Part shown: in pieces, positions 10,697-18,741 of the stretch
Position numbering within the stretch: position 1 is the first letter of the stretch
Layout of the letters: every line of letters starts with the position of its first letter
Source: Neolewinella maritima
Lineage (GTDB): Bacteria; Bacteroidota; Bacteroidia; Chitinophagales; Saprospiraceae
DNA length: 64,000 nucleotides
NCBI RefSeq assembly: GCF_923081025.1
Contig: NZ_CAKLPZ010000001.1
Location: 1,488,001 to 1,552,000 of the forward strand
Reading direction: 5' to 3'
Position numbers and translations under genes: made by a program
Notes under the pieces: model-generated
Databases searched by the model: none
What the model was told of the DNA's origin: nothing
Seen by the model: the letters and a program-made list of their open reading frames with translations, nothing else

Positions 10697-12028
10697 CTAG
10701 GCCGCGCGCCAGCGTGGCCGTCGGAAGTAACGAAAGCTGAGGCCGAACATCAGTACCCAGTACACGATCTCCATGCTCCAGGCTACCGTCAGGTTGCCCC
10801 AGCCGCTACGCACTACGACGAAGATCAGGGCCATATATACTACGGCACAGGTAGTCTGGTAAATGAGTGCCTTCTTGGTCTGTCCCGCCCCGATCAGCCC
10901 GTTGAAAAAGATGCTTGCAAAGCTGAAGGTGACCAAAATGCCCAGCAGTACCCAGAAGACCGGATAGGCCGCCTGAATGAGGTATACGCGCTCGTCTCCC
11001 AGGAGTGGATACAGGACCTGCCGGGGGAATAAAATAATTGGCAAGCCCATGAGCAGGGTCACGCCCAGACAAAGGGCCACCGTACGCCAGAGTACAACCT
11101 TCACCTTGCGGCGCTCGTCGCGGCCCACGAAGTAACTGGCCAGCGTGTTTACCCCCGTACAAAAGCCCCAGGCCGGTATACTCAGGATGAGGTAGGCGAT
11201 CCGGATGATGTTGTTGACCGCCAGGGCGCGGGGGCCGAAGTTTTCGACCAGTCCGGTGAAGAAGAAGTAACTACCCAACCCCACTACGGACATGGTAACG
11301 ATAGGCACAGATAGCCCCACGATCTCTCTGATCAGCGCCGGATCGTACCTGGGCAACTTACCCCGTAGGTAGATGCGGTTCTTTCGATCACCGATCATGT
11401 AGGCTACAAACACCGCAAGGGCAACGTACTCGGCGATCGTGCTGGCCAGACCGGCCCCGGCGATACCCATCTCCGGAAAGCCATAACGTCCGAAGATCAG
11501 GGCTTCGTCGAGAAAGATGTTCGTGATGGCCAGTATCACGGTATCCACCACGATGAATACCGGTCTAGCGATACCAGTGTACAGTGCAATGCAGGCTACC
11601 CCCAGGTAGCTGGCGAATACCCCCCACTTGCGGGTCTCCAGGTACTCCAGGGATTTATAGAAGATGACATCAGAGTCCACCAGGGAGGCAAAAAGCCAGT
11701 ACGCCCCGTAGGTCATAAATAGAAACACCGCTACGGCTAGCGCCAACTCGAAGTACACCGTACTATAGAACGATCGGCCTACCTCCGCGGGCTTATTCAT
11801 CCCTACGTAGCGGGCGATCATGATCTGTCCGCCGCGACTGAAGCCAAAGCCCACGGCCGCCACGATGATGTAAAAGGCGGCTACGAAGCCGATGGCCGCA
11901 AAATCGTCCTCGCTGCGGTAGTAGAGAAAGACCGAATCGGTCATCGCTACCACATTCTGGGCTGCACTGCCGACAATGATGGGGATGCTAACTTTCCAGA
12001 TGCTCCGGTATGAGGTCGTAAGTTCCAA
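10697..12028 (-). CDS. MATE family multidrug/Na+ antiporter
   Basis: A membrane transporter of about 443 residues with twelve predicted helices in two six-helix halves. It begins TTSYRSIWKVSIPIIVGSAAQNVV with MTDSVFL soon after, the start pattern of Bacteroidota MATE (NorM-like) exporters. They expel drugs or metabolites in exchange for Na+ or H+. No ATG precedes the first helix in a sensible place. TTG at 12028 is the best start, because it leaves a short N-terminus and begins 31 bp after the esterase stop; the exact start is uncertain. It is the last gene of a minus-strand run with the lipoprotein, DUF368, aroE and the esterase. Confidence 0.82.
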   Translation of the reverse strand: MELTTSYRSIWKVSIPIIVGSAAQNVVAMTDSVFLYYRSEDDFAAIGFVAAFYIIVAAVGFGFSRGGQIMIARYVGMNKPAEVGRSFYSTVYFELALAVAVFLFMTYGAYWLFASLVDSDVIFYKSLEYLETRKWGVFASYLGVACIALYTGIARPVFIVVDTVILAITNIFLDEALIFGRYGFPEMGIAGAGLASTIAEYVALAVFVAYMIGDRKNRIYLRGKLPRYDPALIREIVGLSVPIVTMSVVGLGSYFFFTGLVENFGPRALAVNNIIRIAYLILSIPAWGFCTGVNTLASYFVGRDERRKVKVVLWRTVALCLGVTLLMGLPIILFPRQVLYPLLGDERVYLIQAAYPVFWVLLGILVTFSFASIFFNGLIGAGQTKKALIYQTTCAVVYMALIFVVVRSGWGNLTVAWSMEIVYWVLMFGLSFRYFRRPRWRAA

Positions 12029-12059
12029 GGCCGCGAAGGTAGGCGATGCGAGGTATTCG

Positions 12060-14003
12060 CTAGTCTGCCCGCAGTTCAAAGGGCGTAACCGGCAGCCCCT
12101 CCCGACTGAAAAGGTTTGCATCGTCAGGATTACTGAACCAGGCATAGCGTACCGCCTGGATGCCGGTGCCAGCCGGATTAATCACTTCGAGTCGATTTGT
12201 ACTAGTGTGGAGTAATCCTATGGCCCAGTGCCACTGCCCCTCCGTATCCTGCACGCTCAGCGACTTAACTATGGGGTAGCGCTCCTCTTGCGGCCCACGA
12301 ATCATCAATCCCGTACCGATCTCGGAAAACATGACATACGCGCGATCACCCTCCACTTGTATCTCGGTCGCGACTGGACTACTCGCCTGTACCTCCTGTC
12401 CATACACGTCACGCAGCGCATGCAGACTTAACCGCCGACCCACCTCCCACTTATTCTTGGGGTGAATATCATCTGCCTCACCAATGTCTGTGATCACGGC
12501 CTGTCCGGTCTGGGGCAGATCGGTAGCGGCGGTCTGGCTAGCTCGTAGCACCGCCCAGCCCGGCTCGTCGGGCGAGCTTGGAGGGGCTTCGTAGTTAGCC
12601 AACTGCACCCAGTAAAAGGGTAGCTCAGCCTGGCCGAAGCGTTCCCGCCAGGAGGTGACCAGCGTGCGCATATAGTCAGCATAGGCCTCTGCGTCGCCCG
12701 GGCCGGCGTTACTTTCGCCCTGATACCAGAGTACGCCGGTGAGGGGCCAGGCCCTCAGGGGTGCGATCATGGCATTATAGAGTAGGGTAGGGACCTGGTT
12801 GGGACTGCCCTGCCCGATCCGGAACTCGCCGATCCGGTACGCATAGCGGCCATTCAGTGGCACATCACCCGTAGTGGTGCGCAGATACATGCCCTCTGGC
12901 GCACCCATGAATCCGCCCCCACCGCCCCCGTCGAATACACGGATAGCGAGGGTGTTTTTTCCCGCACGGAGCACATCAGCCCCCACGGGATACTCCCGTT
13001 TCGTACTGTAAGCATTTGGCGTATCACCGACCTGTATGCCGTTGACGTAGGTTCTATCGCCATCATCAATGGGTCCTAGGTAGAGTACCGCTCCGCTACC
13101 CGCCTGAGCCTCCGTGAGCGTAAACTCCCGCCGGTAATAAAAATACCCATCTACGTTGGTATATCCCCGGGACTCCCAGGCGCCGGGCAGCTCTACGGTG
13201 GCCCAATCAGCTACATCGACTTCGTCATCGAGGTAGCCTAGCTCCGCACCGCGATCTTCCGTGGGTGGCTCACCCTGTCCGGGAAACTCCCGCCGGTATA
13301 GCGCACGAACCCTGTCTTCCGTCGACAGAGATTCAGCCTGTTGGCTGTCTACCTGGGCTAGCGCATCCGTATCGAGCATATCGGCGCTGAGCCAGGGTTC
13401 TATCCGACTTCCGCCCCAACTGGAGTGCAGCAGACCGATAGGCACCGTAATACCCGCCTCCCGCAAGTAGTGCGCGAAGTATGCCCCTACGCCACTGAAG
13501 TCGGCGATCTCGTCCACCGTACCGGGCTTCCACGGCTCATTGAGCGCGATGTGATCGAGTGGTGTATCCGCACTGGTCTTGTCGATCAGCACCTGACGGA
13601 TGAGCGGATCGGCTATCGCCCCGGCGCGCGTGCTATCCGGATCGGACTGGGCCAGTCGCCACTCCATATTGCTCTGTCCGGACAGCAGGTATACATCACC
13701 AAAGTAGATATCCTCTAGTGTGAGGGTCTGCTTACCATCGCTTATGCTGATGGTATGGGGCCCGCCTGCCTCGGTGGCTGGTAGCATAGTCTCCCAACGG
13801 CCGTCGCGGTCTGCTTTGGTGCGGACAGTCGTTCCATCTAAGCTTACGCTCACCCGGCGGTTTTGCTTAGTCCAGCCCCAGATCGGGTGCTCCTTATCGC
13901 GCTGTAGAACTGCGTGGTCGGTGAAAACCTCGAATACCTGTAAGTCCTGTGCCGTAAGCATGCCGCCCAGGAACAGGCACTTAAGCAGAAGTAGTTTATG
14001 CAC
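12060..14003 (-). CDS. Sialate O-acetylesterase family protein, secreted
   Basis: A 647-residue SGNH-fold esterase. GTG 14003 starts a clean signal peptide (about 19 residues ending MLTAQ). The catalytic Ser lies in LSGQSNMEW (about S111) and the Asp/His pair in DDIHPKNK (about D512 and H514), with WYQGESNA between. Around residues 270-370 the region WATVELPGAW to FYYRREFTL resembles the inserted beta-galactosidase-like jelly-roll of this family. Known members remove O-acetyl groups from sialic acids or from xylan and other glycans. No sialic-acid genes lie nearby, so the glycan target is open. An upstream in-frame start at 14129 would overlap aroE and is rejected. Confidence 0.85.
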   Translation of the reverse strand: MHKLLLLKCLFLGGMLTAQDLQVFEVFTDHAVLQRDKEHPIWGWTKQNRRVSVSLDGTTVRTKADRDGRWETMLPATEAGGPHTISISDGKQTLTLEDIYFGDVYLLSGQSNMEWRLAQSDPDSTRAGAIADPLIRQVLIDKTSADTPLDHIALNEPWKPGTVDEIADFSGVGAYFAHYLREAGITVPIGLLHSSWGGSRIEPWLSADMLDTDALAQVDSQQAESLSTEDRVRALYRREFPGQGEPPTEDRGAELGYLDDEVDVADWATVELPGAWESRGYTNVDGYFYYRREFTLTEAQAGSGAVLYLGPIDDGDRTYVNGIQVGDTPNAYSTKREYPVGADVLRAGKNTLAIRVFDGGGGGGFMGAPEGMYLRTTTGDVPLNGRYAYRIGEFRIGQGSPNQVPTLLYNAMIAPLRAWPLTGVLWYQGESNAGPGDAEAYADYMRTLVTSWRERFGQAELPFYWVQLANYEAPPSSPDEPGWAVLRASQTAATDLPQTGQAVITDIGEADDIHPKNKWEVGRRLSLHALRDVYGQEVQASSPVATEIQVEGDRAYVMFSEIGTGLMIRGPQEERYPIVKSLSVQDTEGQWHWAIGLLHTSTNRLEVINPAGTGIQAVRYAWFSNPDDANLFSREGLPVTPFELRAD

Positions 14004-14037
14004 GATCGATCCCTTTAGTGATCGGGGAAGATCGCAT

Positions 14038-14793
14038 TTATTCCGCGGTCCAAATCTTCCAGGCCGCCTCAGCTTGTTTGACGAGCATGCCCTGCCCGTT
14101 TGCGGCCCCGGCCCCGGCCGCCCTAGCACGGCGCATGAAGGCTGTTTCCGGCGGATTGTACGTAAGGTCGTAGCAGAAGTGCTCAGCGGTTAAAGCTCCG
14201 TAATCCAAGTACGGCGCCGCCGACACGTTCGGGTACATACCGAGTGGCGTGGTATTCACCAGTAGTCGACACTGTTGCAGCACTTCACCGCTAAGAGCGT
14301 CATACGTCAGGCGATTTGCACCTGCACTGCGACTAACAAACGAATGCTCTATACCCAGATCATCCAGTGCAGCTGCTACGGCGAGCGATGCACCCCCGGT
14401 ACCCAGGATGAGGGCTTTGCTTTCTGTGGGTAAATTCCTTCCCCGTGCTGCCAACTGCTCCAGCAGATCATCCCGAAAGCCTAGGTAGTCTGTGTTGTAG
14501 CCCGTAAGCCTACCATCGTGAACGATCACCGTATTGACCGCTCCGATGGACGCCGCGATGGGGTCGATCGCATCGAGCAGTGAAAGGATTGCCCGCTTGT
14601 GGGGGATCGTCACGTTGAACCCCGCTACATCATTATACTCATCCAGCTTTTCCTCTAATTGATTCACTGATTGTAGTTCAAAATTCACATACCGATGCGT
14701 ATCCGCCAGCCCAAGCGAAGCAAACTTCTTGGTGAAGTAGGTCCGGCTAAAGGAATGTGTAAGCGGGTAGCCGAGCAGGGCATACGTAGGCAT
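14038..14793 (-). CDS. aroE: Shikimate dehydrogenase
   Basis: A 251-residue NADP-dependent enzyme that reduces 3-dehydroshikimate to shikimate in the chorismate pathway. The substrate-binding start YALLGYPLTHSFSR, the catalytic Lys in NVTIPHKRAI, and the nucleotide-binding ILGTGGASLAVAAAL are all present. ATG 14793 puts the conserved N-terminus at residue 2; the longer in-frame start is rejected. It is encoded divergently from the aromatic operon whose promoter is 1.7 kb away. It is transcribed in the DUF368/lipoprotein run, so it may escape the attenuator that governs pheA. Confidence 0.93.
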   Translation of the reverse strand: MPTYALLGYPLTHSFSRTYFTKKFASLGLADTHRYVNFELQSVNQLEEKLDEYNDVAGFNVTIPHKRAILSLLDAIDPIAASIGAVNTVIVHDGRLTGYNTDYLGFRDDLLEQLAARGRNLPTESKALILGTGGASLAVAAALDDLGIEHSFVSRSAGANRLTYDALSGEVLQQCRLLVNTTPLGMYPNVSAAPYLDYGALTAEHFCYDLTYNPPETAFMRRARAAGAGAANGQGMLVKQAEAAWKIWTAE

Positions 14794-14869
14794 ATGGATA
14801 GAAGGGTAGGGGCGCGTACGCCGGTGCAGGGGGGGGTAGGAGAAGGGCTTTACCGGACGGGAGCGCGTA

Positions 14870-15832
14870 TCAGGTGATGTCTCCTGCACCTGCGTCCGCG
14901 CCCTCCTGTACCTTTTGGGTAGCGCTGGCCTCCAGCATGAATACTACGGCCAGACCGACTACTACAGCTACTAGTACAGCTACAACATAGGGCTCACCGC
15001 CCAGGTACTGTGCCGGCAACACATTGGCTTCCAGGACGGGTACTTCCTCGCCGCCGCTGTTTACACGCGTAGTGATGGCGTTGCGCCAGGGCCAGAGCTT
15101 GTTGAGCGAGCCGATCATGAAGCCGGTCAGCAGGGCGAAGGTGCGATTGGGGTAGGTGCGGAAGGTCCAGGTAAGTAGCTTGGAGAAAAGCGCCAGGCCC
15201 ACCAAACAACCCGCCGCGAAGCAGGCGACGATCAACAGTGCGCCATCCTGCCCCTCGGCCAGGCCACGTACCGCGCCGAAGACTACCGTATACATACCCA
15301 GCAACACCAGGATGAAGCTACCGGACACACCCGGCAGGATGAGGGCGGATATAGCAATCGAGCCGGATAAAAAGACCAGCAGGGGCGATGCACTGCCCCC
15401 GAGGGGATTGATCGTAGTAAGCATATAAGCGACAACTGCTCCCCCTACGAGGACGGCGACCGTGGCCGGTCCCCAGCCCTTGATCTGCCGGCCTACGTAG
15501 ATCGCCGAGCTAATAATGAGACCGAAGAAGAAGCCCCAGACCACCGTAGGGAAGTCGCGCAGCAGGGCCGTAATAGCCACCACCGCTATACCTAGACCGA
15601 TGACCATCCCCCCGCCGAGTTGCAACAGAAAGCCTCCGTCGGCCTCCCGCCAGGCGGGTTTGAAGCCTTCCCTGCGGAAGGTGCCGGCCACCTTAGTGCC
15701 CAGGATGGCCCCGATGGCCCGAAGCAGGCGTTCGTAGATGCCCGTGATAAAGGCGATGGTACCCCCGCTCACGCCCGGGATCGCCTCGGCAATACCCATA
15801 GCCATGCCCTTCAGGATCAGTGCGATATTCAT
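14870..15832 (-). CDS. DUF368 membrane protein, probable undecaprenyl phosphate translocase (PopT-like)
   Basis: A 320-residue polytopic membrane protein. The diagnostic start is LKGMAMGIAEAIPGVSGGTIAFI, and a second related block SALILPGVSGSFILVLLGMY shows the internal repeat of the family. Established knowledge: DUF368 proteins (PopT) recycle undecaprenyl phosphate across the cytoplasmic membrane for cell wall and surface glycan synthesis. The start codon directly follows the stop of the lipoprotein gene with no spacer, so the two are almost certainly cotranscribed. Confidence 0.85.
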   Translation of the reverse strand: MNIALILKGMAMGIAEAIPGVSGGTIAFITGIYERLLRAIGAILGTKVAGTFRREGFKPAWREADGGFLLQLGGGMVIGLGIAVVAITALLRDFPTVVWGFFFGLIISSAIYVGRQIKGWGPATVAVLVGGAVVAYMLTTINPLGGSASPLLVFLSGSIAISALILPGVSGSFILVLLGMYTVVFGAVRGLAEGQDGALLIVACFAAGCLVGLALFSKLLTWTFRTYPNRTFALLTGFMIGSLNKLWPWRNAITTRVNSGGEEVPVLEANVLPAQYLGGEPYVVAVLVAVVVGLAVVFMLEASATQKVQEGADAGAGDIT

Positions 15833-16315
15833 CTACTCGGTCGGCTTTACACTGTTGTACATGGCCGTGGTCTCATCCAGCGTATACACCCCATCGAAGG
15901 TGTTCTGGAACACGATCTCCCGGTCGCCCTGGTAGACGATGTACCGGAACCCAAAGGCGGAGGTCGTATCGATCTTGTTCTCGAAGATGAAACCTGCGGG
16001 ATCCTCACTTACGATACGCTCGAAGTAGCGATTATCACGCACCGCCTCTAGCTCAGTCGCCTTCAGCCGCGTCATATCGTTCGTTGCCGCCGTACTGGCC
16101 AGTATCTGCACCGCATAGCGGTCGGCCGGACTCTTCACCGTCACATCCTCGATGATGCCACTGAGCTTGCCCGCTACCACCCGCGCGCTGTCCGGCGCCT
16201 GTATGGTGACCGGTATATTGTATTCCGTAAGATCCAGGGCCCGGAAGCTGGTGCCCCCGTCCTGCCCACAGCCCCAACAGAGCAGCACCGCGGTAATAAA
16301 AATTCCTATACGCAT
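15833..16315 (-). CDS. Putative lipoprotein of unknown function
   Basis: A 160-residue lipoprotein. The hydrophobic N-terminus ends in LLCWGCGQDG, a lipobox with the lipidated Cys at about residue 17. The mature part of about 140 residues looks globular (alpha/beta) and matches no family I recognise. ATG 16315 is used; an in-frame TTG 9 bp upstream is less likely. A -7 box TATCTTTG lies 18 bp upstream. It is fused stop-to-start with the DUF368 gene, so a role in envelope lipid recycling is a guess from context only. Confidence 0.75.
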   Translation of the reverse strand: MRIGIFITAVLLCWGCGQDGGTSFRALDLTEYNIPVTIQAPDSARVVAGKLSGIIEDVTVKSPADRYAVQILASTAATNDMTRLKATELEAVRDNRYFERIVSEDPAGFIFENKIDTTSAFGFRYIVYQGDREIVFQNTFDGVYTLDETTAMYNSVKPTE

Positions 16316-16332
16316 AGTTCGCAATTAGCGCG

Positions 16333-16340
16333 CAAAGATA
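16333..16340 (-). promoter_or_regulatory. -7 promoter box TATCTTTG (minus strand) for the lipoprotein-DUF368-aroE run
   Basis: CAAAGATA on the plus strand reads TATCTTTG on the minus strand, an exact match to TAnnTTTG, 18 bp before the ATG at 16315. The region where a -33 box would lie runs into the hairpin array. Confidence 0.5.
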
Positions 16341-16363
16341 CACCACGCCCCCGCCGCACACGA

Positions 16364-16464
16364 TCTACCCGCGCAGCGGTCTACCCCGAAGGGTCTACCC
16401 CGCCGAAGGCGGTCTAACGAGCGAAGCGATCTACCGAGCCGAAGGCGATCTAAGGCCGTAGGCC
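16364..16464. repeat. Mini-hairpin array 1: six GNA-spaced palindromes separated by TCTA
   Basis: TCTA occurs at 16364, 16380, 16394, 16413, 16430 and 16449 (steps of 16, 14, 19, 17, 19). After each comes a small palindrome with a 3-nt spacer: CCGC-GCA-GCGG (16369-16379), CCC-GAA-GGG (16385-16393), CCGCC-GAA-GGCGG (16400-16412), GC-GAA-GC (16421-16427), GCC-GAA-GGC (16438-16446), GGCC-GTA-GGCC (16454-16464). The stems differ in length and sequence while the spacer and linker are kept, so stem pairing rather than primary sequence seems to be conserved. GCGAAGC is a known exceptionally stable DNA mini-hairpin. It lies between two divergent promoters. Confidence 0.85.
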
Positions 16465-16489
16465 CCTCCCCCCCTTGCTATGACAACAT

Positions 16490-16520
16490 TTTGCGAATCC
16501 AATCCCATACGCTAGCTTTG
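16490..16520 (+). promoter_or_regulatory. Bacteroidota-type promoter of the aromatic amino acid operon
   Basis: TTTG (16490-16493), exactly 19 bp, then TAGCTTTG (16513-16520). Both boxes and the spacing match the TTTG-N19-TAnnTTTG consensus for the Bacteroidota primary sigma factor. Transcription should begin only a few bases before the leader peptide ATG at 16528, giving a very short 5' end. Confidence 0.85.
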
Positions 16521-16527
16521 TCGGACC

Positions 16528-16581
16528 ATGCACCCAAGCACAGTTTATTTCTGGTTTAGCTTTTACTACCTGCGCGAGTAG
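16528..16581 (+). CDS. Aromatic amino acid operon leader peptide (attenuation control)
   Basis: A 17-codon ORF translating to MHPSTVYFWFSFYYLRE. Seven of its 17 residues are aromatic: three Phe, three Tyr and one Trp, clustered at residues 7-14. It starts just after the expected transcription start and ends directly before an antiterminator/terminator pair upstream of pheA. This is the layout of ribosome-mediated attenuation: starvation for Tyr-, Phe- or Trp-tRNA stalls the ribosome in the cluster and favours read-through into the biosynthetic genes. The peptide itself is unlikely to have a function after synthesis. It is far shorter than usual gene-calling cut-offs. Confidence 0.85.
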   Translation: MHPSTVYFWFSFYYLRE

Positions 16582-16624
16582 GGACCGAGCTGCGTACACT
16601 AGAATGACAGACAACGGCGGTCCC
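16581..16624 (+). promoter_or_regulatory. Antiterminator of the aromatic operon attenuator
   Basis: GGGACCG (16581-16587, starting on the last base of the leader stop codon) is the exact reverse complement of CGGTCCC (16618-16624). The downstream half overlaps the left arm of the terminator, so the two pairings exclude each other. A ribosome finishing the leader peptide would cover GGGACCG and let the terminator form. A ribosome stalled on the aromatic codons about 20-40 nt upstream would leave it free. Confidence 0.75.
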
Positions 16625-16649
16625 CCATACTACGGGCACCGCTTTTTTT
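16617..16649 (+). terminator. Rho-independent terminator of the aromatic operon attenuator
   Basis: GCGGT (16617-16621) pairs with ACCGC (16638-16642). After one C-C mismatch the stem continues with CCC against GGG (16623-16625, 16634-16636). Seven T residues follow (16643-16649). It ends 18 bp before the pheA start, so it can only act as a conditional terminator for the operon. Confidence 0.8.
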
Positions 16650-16667
16650 ATTTCACCCCATCTTCCA

Positions 16668-17522
16668 ATGACCCCGCCGCCAGTACTCTCACCCCCCCTA
16701 CGCGTCAGTATCCAGGGCTACGCCGGTGCCTTCCACGAGGCCGCCGCCCGGGCGCACTTCCAGGATCGCGAGGTCATCACCGTACCCGGCCACACCTTCG
16801 CCGAAGTGATCGAGCAGGTGGAGTCCGGCGAGAGCGACACCGCCCTGATGGCCATCGAGAACACCCTGGCCGGTAGCCTGATGACCAACTACGACCTGCT
16901 GCAACGCTCCGATCTGCGCATCACCGCCGAGGTATACCTACGCATCCGCCAGAACCTGATGGCCCTGCCCGGCGTGGCGATCGACGAGTTGCGGGAAGTG
17001 TACTCACATCCCATTGCGCTCATGCAGGTGCGTGAATTTTTCCATGCCTGGCCCAAGATCAAACTGGTAGAATCCGCCGATACCGCCCTGAGCGCACTGC
17101 ACGTGCGGCAGAGCGAGGACCGCAGTCGCGGCGCGGTGGCCCACAGCCTGGCGGCCGAGCTGTATGAACTAGACATCCTGGCCGAAGGCATCGAAACGAA
17201 CCGACTTAACCACACCCGCTTCCTGGTGCTGCGCAAGGGCCGGGACACCGATCAGGATAGCGGCGACAAGGTGAGCCTCAGCTTCAGTGTAAGCCATGCC
17301 GCCGGTAGCCTCTCGCGGGTGCTGATGGTCCTGGATGCCTACAAGATCAACCTGACCAAGATCCAGAGTACGCCCATCATCGGTCGCCCCTGGCAGTACC
17401 GCTTCTACGTGGATTTTATGCTCAACGGTACGGTATCCGTGACCGAGGCGCTGGCTGGTATTCGTCCCATTACCCAGGAACTCCGCGTGCTGGGCATCTA
17501 TACCGCCGGCCAAAAACCCTGA
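16668..17522 (+). CDS. pheA: Prephenate dehydratase
   Basis: A 284-residue monofunctional enzyme that converts prephenate to phenylpyruvate for phenylalanine synthesis. The catalytic domain runs from VSIQGYAGAFHEAAA (about residue 13) to the TRF motif in NHTRFLVL (about residue 187). The C-terminal ACT domain (SFSVSHAAGSLSRVL to the end) normally binds Phe for feedback inhibition. There is no chorismate mutase domain; that activity sits on the DAHP synthase fusion at the end of the operon. First structural gene after the attenuator, 4 bp before the aminotransferase. Confidence 0.92.
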   Translation: MTPPPVLSPPLRVSIQGYAGAFHEAAARAHFQDREVITVPGHTFAEVIEQVESGESDTALMAIENTLAGSLMTNYDLLQRSDLRITAEVYLRIRQNLMALPGVAIDELREVYSHPIALMQVREFFHAWPKIKLVESADTALSALHVRQSEDRSRGAVAHSLAAELYELDILAEGIETNRLNHTRFLVLRKGRDTDQDSGDKVSLSFSVSHAAGSLSRVLMVLDAYKINLTKIQSTPIIGRPWQYRFYVDFMLNGTVSVTEALAGIRPITQELRVLGIYTAGQKP

Positions 17523-17526
17523 TGCT

Positions 17527-18741
17527 ATGATGACGACCTCACCGGCCACCGTTACCCCTATCCTTCCCGTCAGCGACCGCCTGGGCGACACCAAGGAATA
17601 CTACTTCAGCAGCAAGTTGCGCGAGATCGCGCAGCTACGCGCCCGGGGTAAGGATATACTCAATTTGGGTATAGGGAGTCCTGACCTGCCCCCCGCTCCC
17701 GAAGTCATTGCCGCACTTACGCACTCAGCCGGCCGGAGTGACACCCACGGTTACCAGCCCTACACCGGCTGCCCCGAATTACGGCAGGCGTTCGCCACCT
17801 GGTACCAGAACTTCTTCCATGTCGACCTGGACCCCGCCACCGAGCTGCTCCCCCTGATGGGCAGCAAGGAGGGCATCATGCACATCAGCATGGCGTTTCT
17901 TAATCCGGGCGACGAAGTTCTCATCCCCAATCCCGGCTACCCCACCTACCGCTCCGCTACCGAACTGGCCGGCGGTACGGCTAGGACCTACGACCTGCGT
18001 GCCGACCAGGGTTGGCTGCCCGATCTGGACGCGCTGGCCGCCGAGGGACTCGGCCGCGTAAAGATCATGTGGATCAACTATCCCCACATGCCCACGGGTG
18101 CCGCCGCCCCGCCGGACTTTTTCGCCCGCCTGATCGCCTTTGCCCGCGAGCATCAGATCCTACTGGTCAACGACAATCCTTACGCCTTCATCCTCACCGA
18201 TAGCGTGCAGAGCTTGCTAGCCGTGCCGGGTGCACGCGAGGTAGCGCTGGAGTTATCTAGCCTCAGCAAGGCGCAGAATATGGCTGGCTGGCGCGTTGGC
18301 GTTCTGGCCGGTGCCGCGGCCTACCTACAGACTGTACTCCGCTTCAAATCAAACATGGATAGTGGCATGTTCCTGCCCGTGCAGCGCGCCGCTACGGTTG
18401 CGCTCGACCTGGGCCAGGACTGGTACGATCAGCTCAACACCACCTACCGACAGCGCCGCACTGTCGCCCTGCAAATCATGGATACCCTGGGCTGTACCTA
18501 CCAGCGCGATCAGGTCGGACTGTTCGTCTGGGCCAAGACCCCGGCCGGTACCGATGGCTATCGCACCTGCGACCGCGCCCTCTACGACCACGACGTATTC
18601 ATCACCCCGGGCGGCATCTTCGGTACGGCGGGAGAAGACTATGTACGCATTAGCCTGTGTAGTCCGGTCGGGGTACTCCAGGAGGCACTCGACCGACTGG
18701 GCGGCAGCGCGCAGGTGCGCAGTAAAGCAAACGGGCAATGA
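17527..18741 (+). CDS. PLP-dependent aminotransferase class I/II, probable aromatic or prephenate aminotransferase
   Basis: A 404-residue fold-type I aminotransferase. Visible family blocks are LNLGIGSPDLPP, NPGYPTYRSA, the NDNPY substrate/cofactor segment, and the PLP Lys in LSSLSKAQNMAGWRVG. Its position between pheA and tyrA in an attenuated aromatic operon indicates that it transaminates phenylpyruvate/hydroxyphenylpyruvate or prephenate. By sequence alone, LL-diaminopimelate or aspartate aminotransferase cannot be excluded. The stop overlaps the tyrA start (ATGA). Confidence 0.85.
   Translation: MMTTSPATVTPILPVSDRLGDTKEYYFSSKLREIAQLRARGKDILNLGIGSPDLPPAPEVIAALTHSAGRSDTHGYQPYTGCPELRQAFATWYQNFFHVDLDPATELLPLMGSKEGIMHISMAFLNPGDEVLIPNPGYPTYRSATELAGGTARTYDLRADQGWLPDLDALAAEGLGRVKIMWINYPHMPTGAAAPPDFFARLIAFAREHQILLVNDNPYAFILTDSVQSLLAVPGAREVALELSSLSKAQNMAGWRVGVLAGAAAYLQTVLRFKSNMDSGMFLPVQRAATVALDLGQDWYDQLNTTYRQRRTVALQIMDTLGCTYQRDQVGLFVWAKTPAGTDGYRTCDRALYDHDVFITPGGIFGTAGEDYVRISLCSPVGVLQEALDRLGGSAQVRSKANGQ

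Larger units (their letters stand above)
16316..16667. other. Divergent intergenic region, 352 bp
   Basis: Separates the minus-strand lipoprotein from pheA. From left to right it holds the lipoprotein -7 box, a six-unit mini-hairpin array, a C-rich stretch, a strong promoter, a leader peptide gene, and an antiterminator/terminator pair, all listed separately. No conventional gene is present. Confidence 0.8.

Noticed and set aside
16364-16464. Possible CRISPR array
   Set aside because: Units are 14-19 bp, not identical, with variable stems and no 25-40 bp spacers; no cas gene is present.
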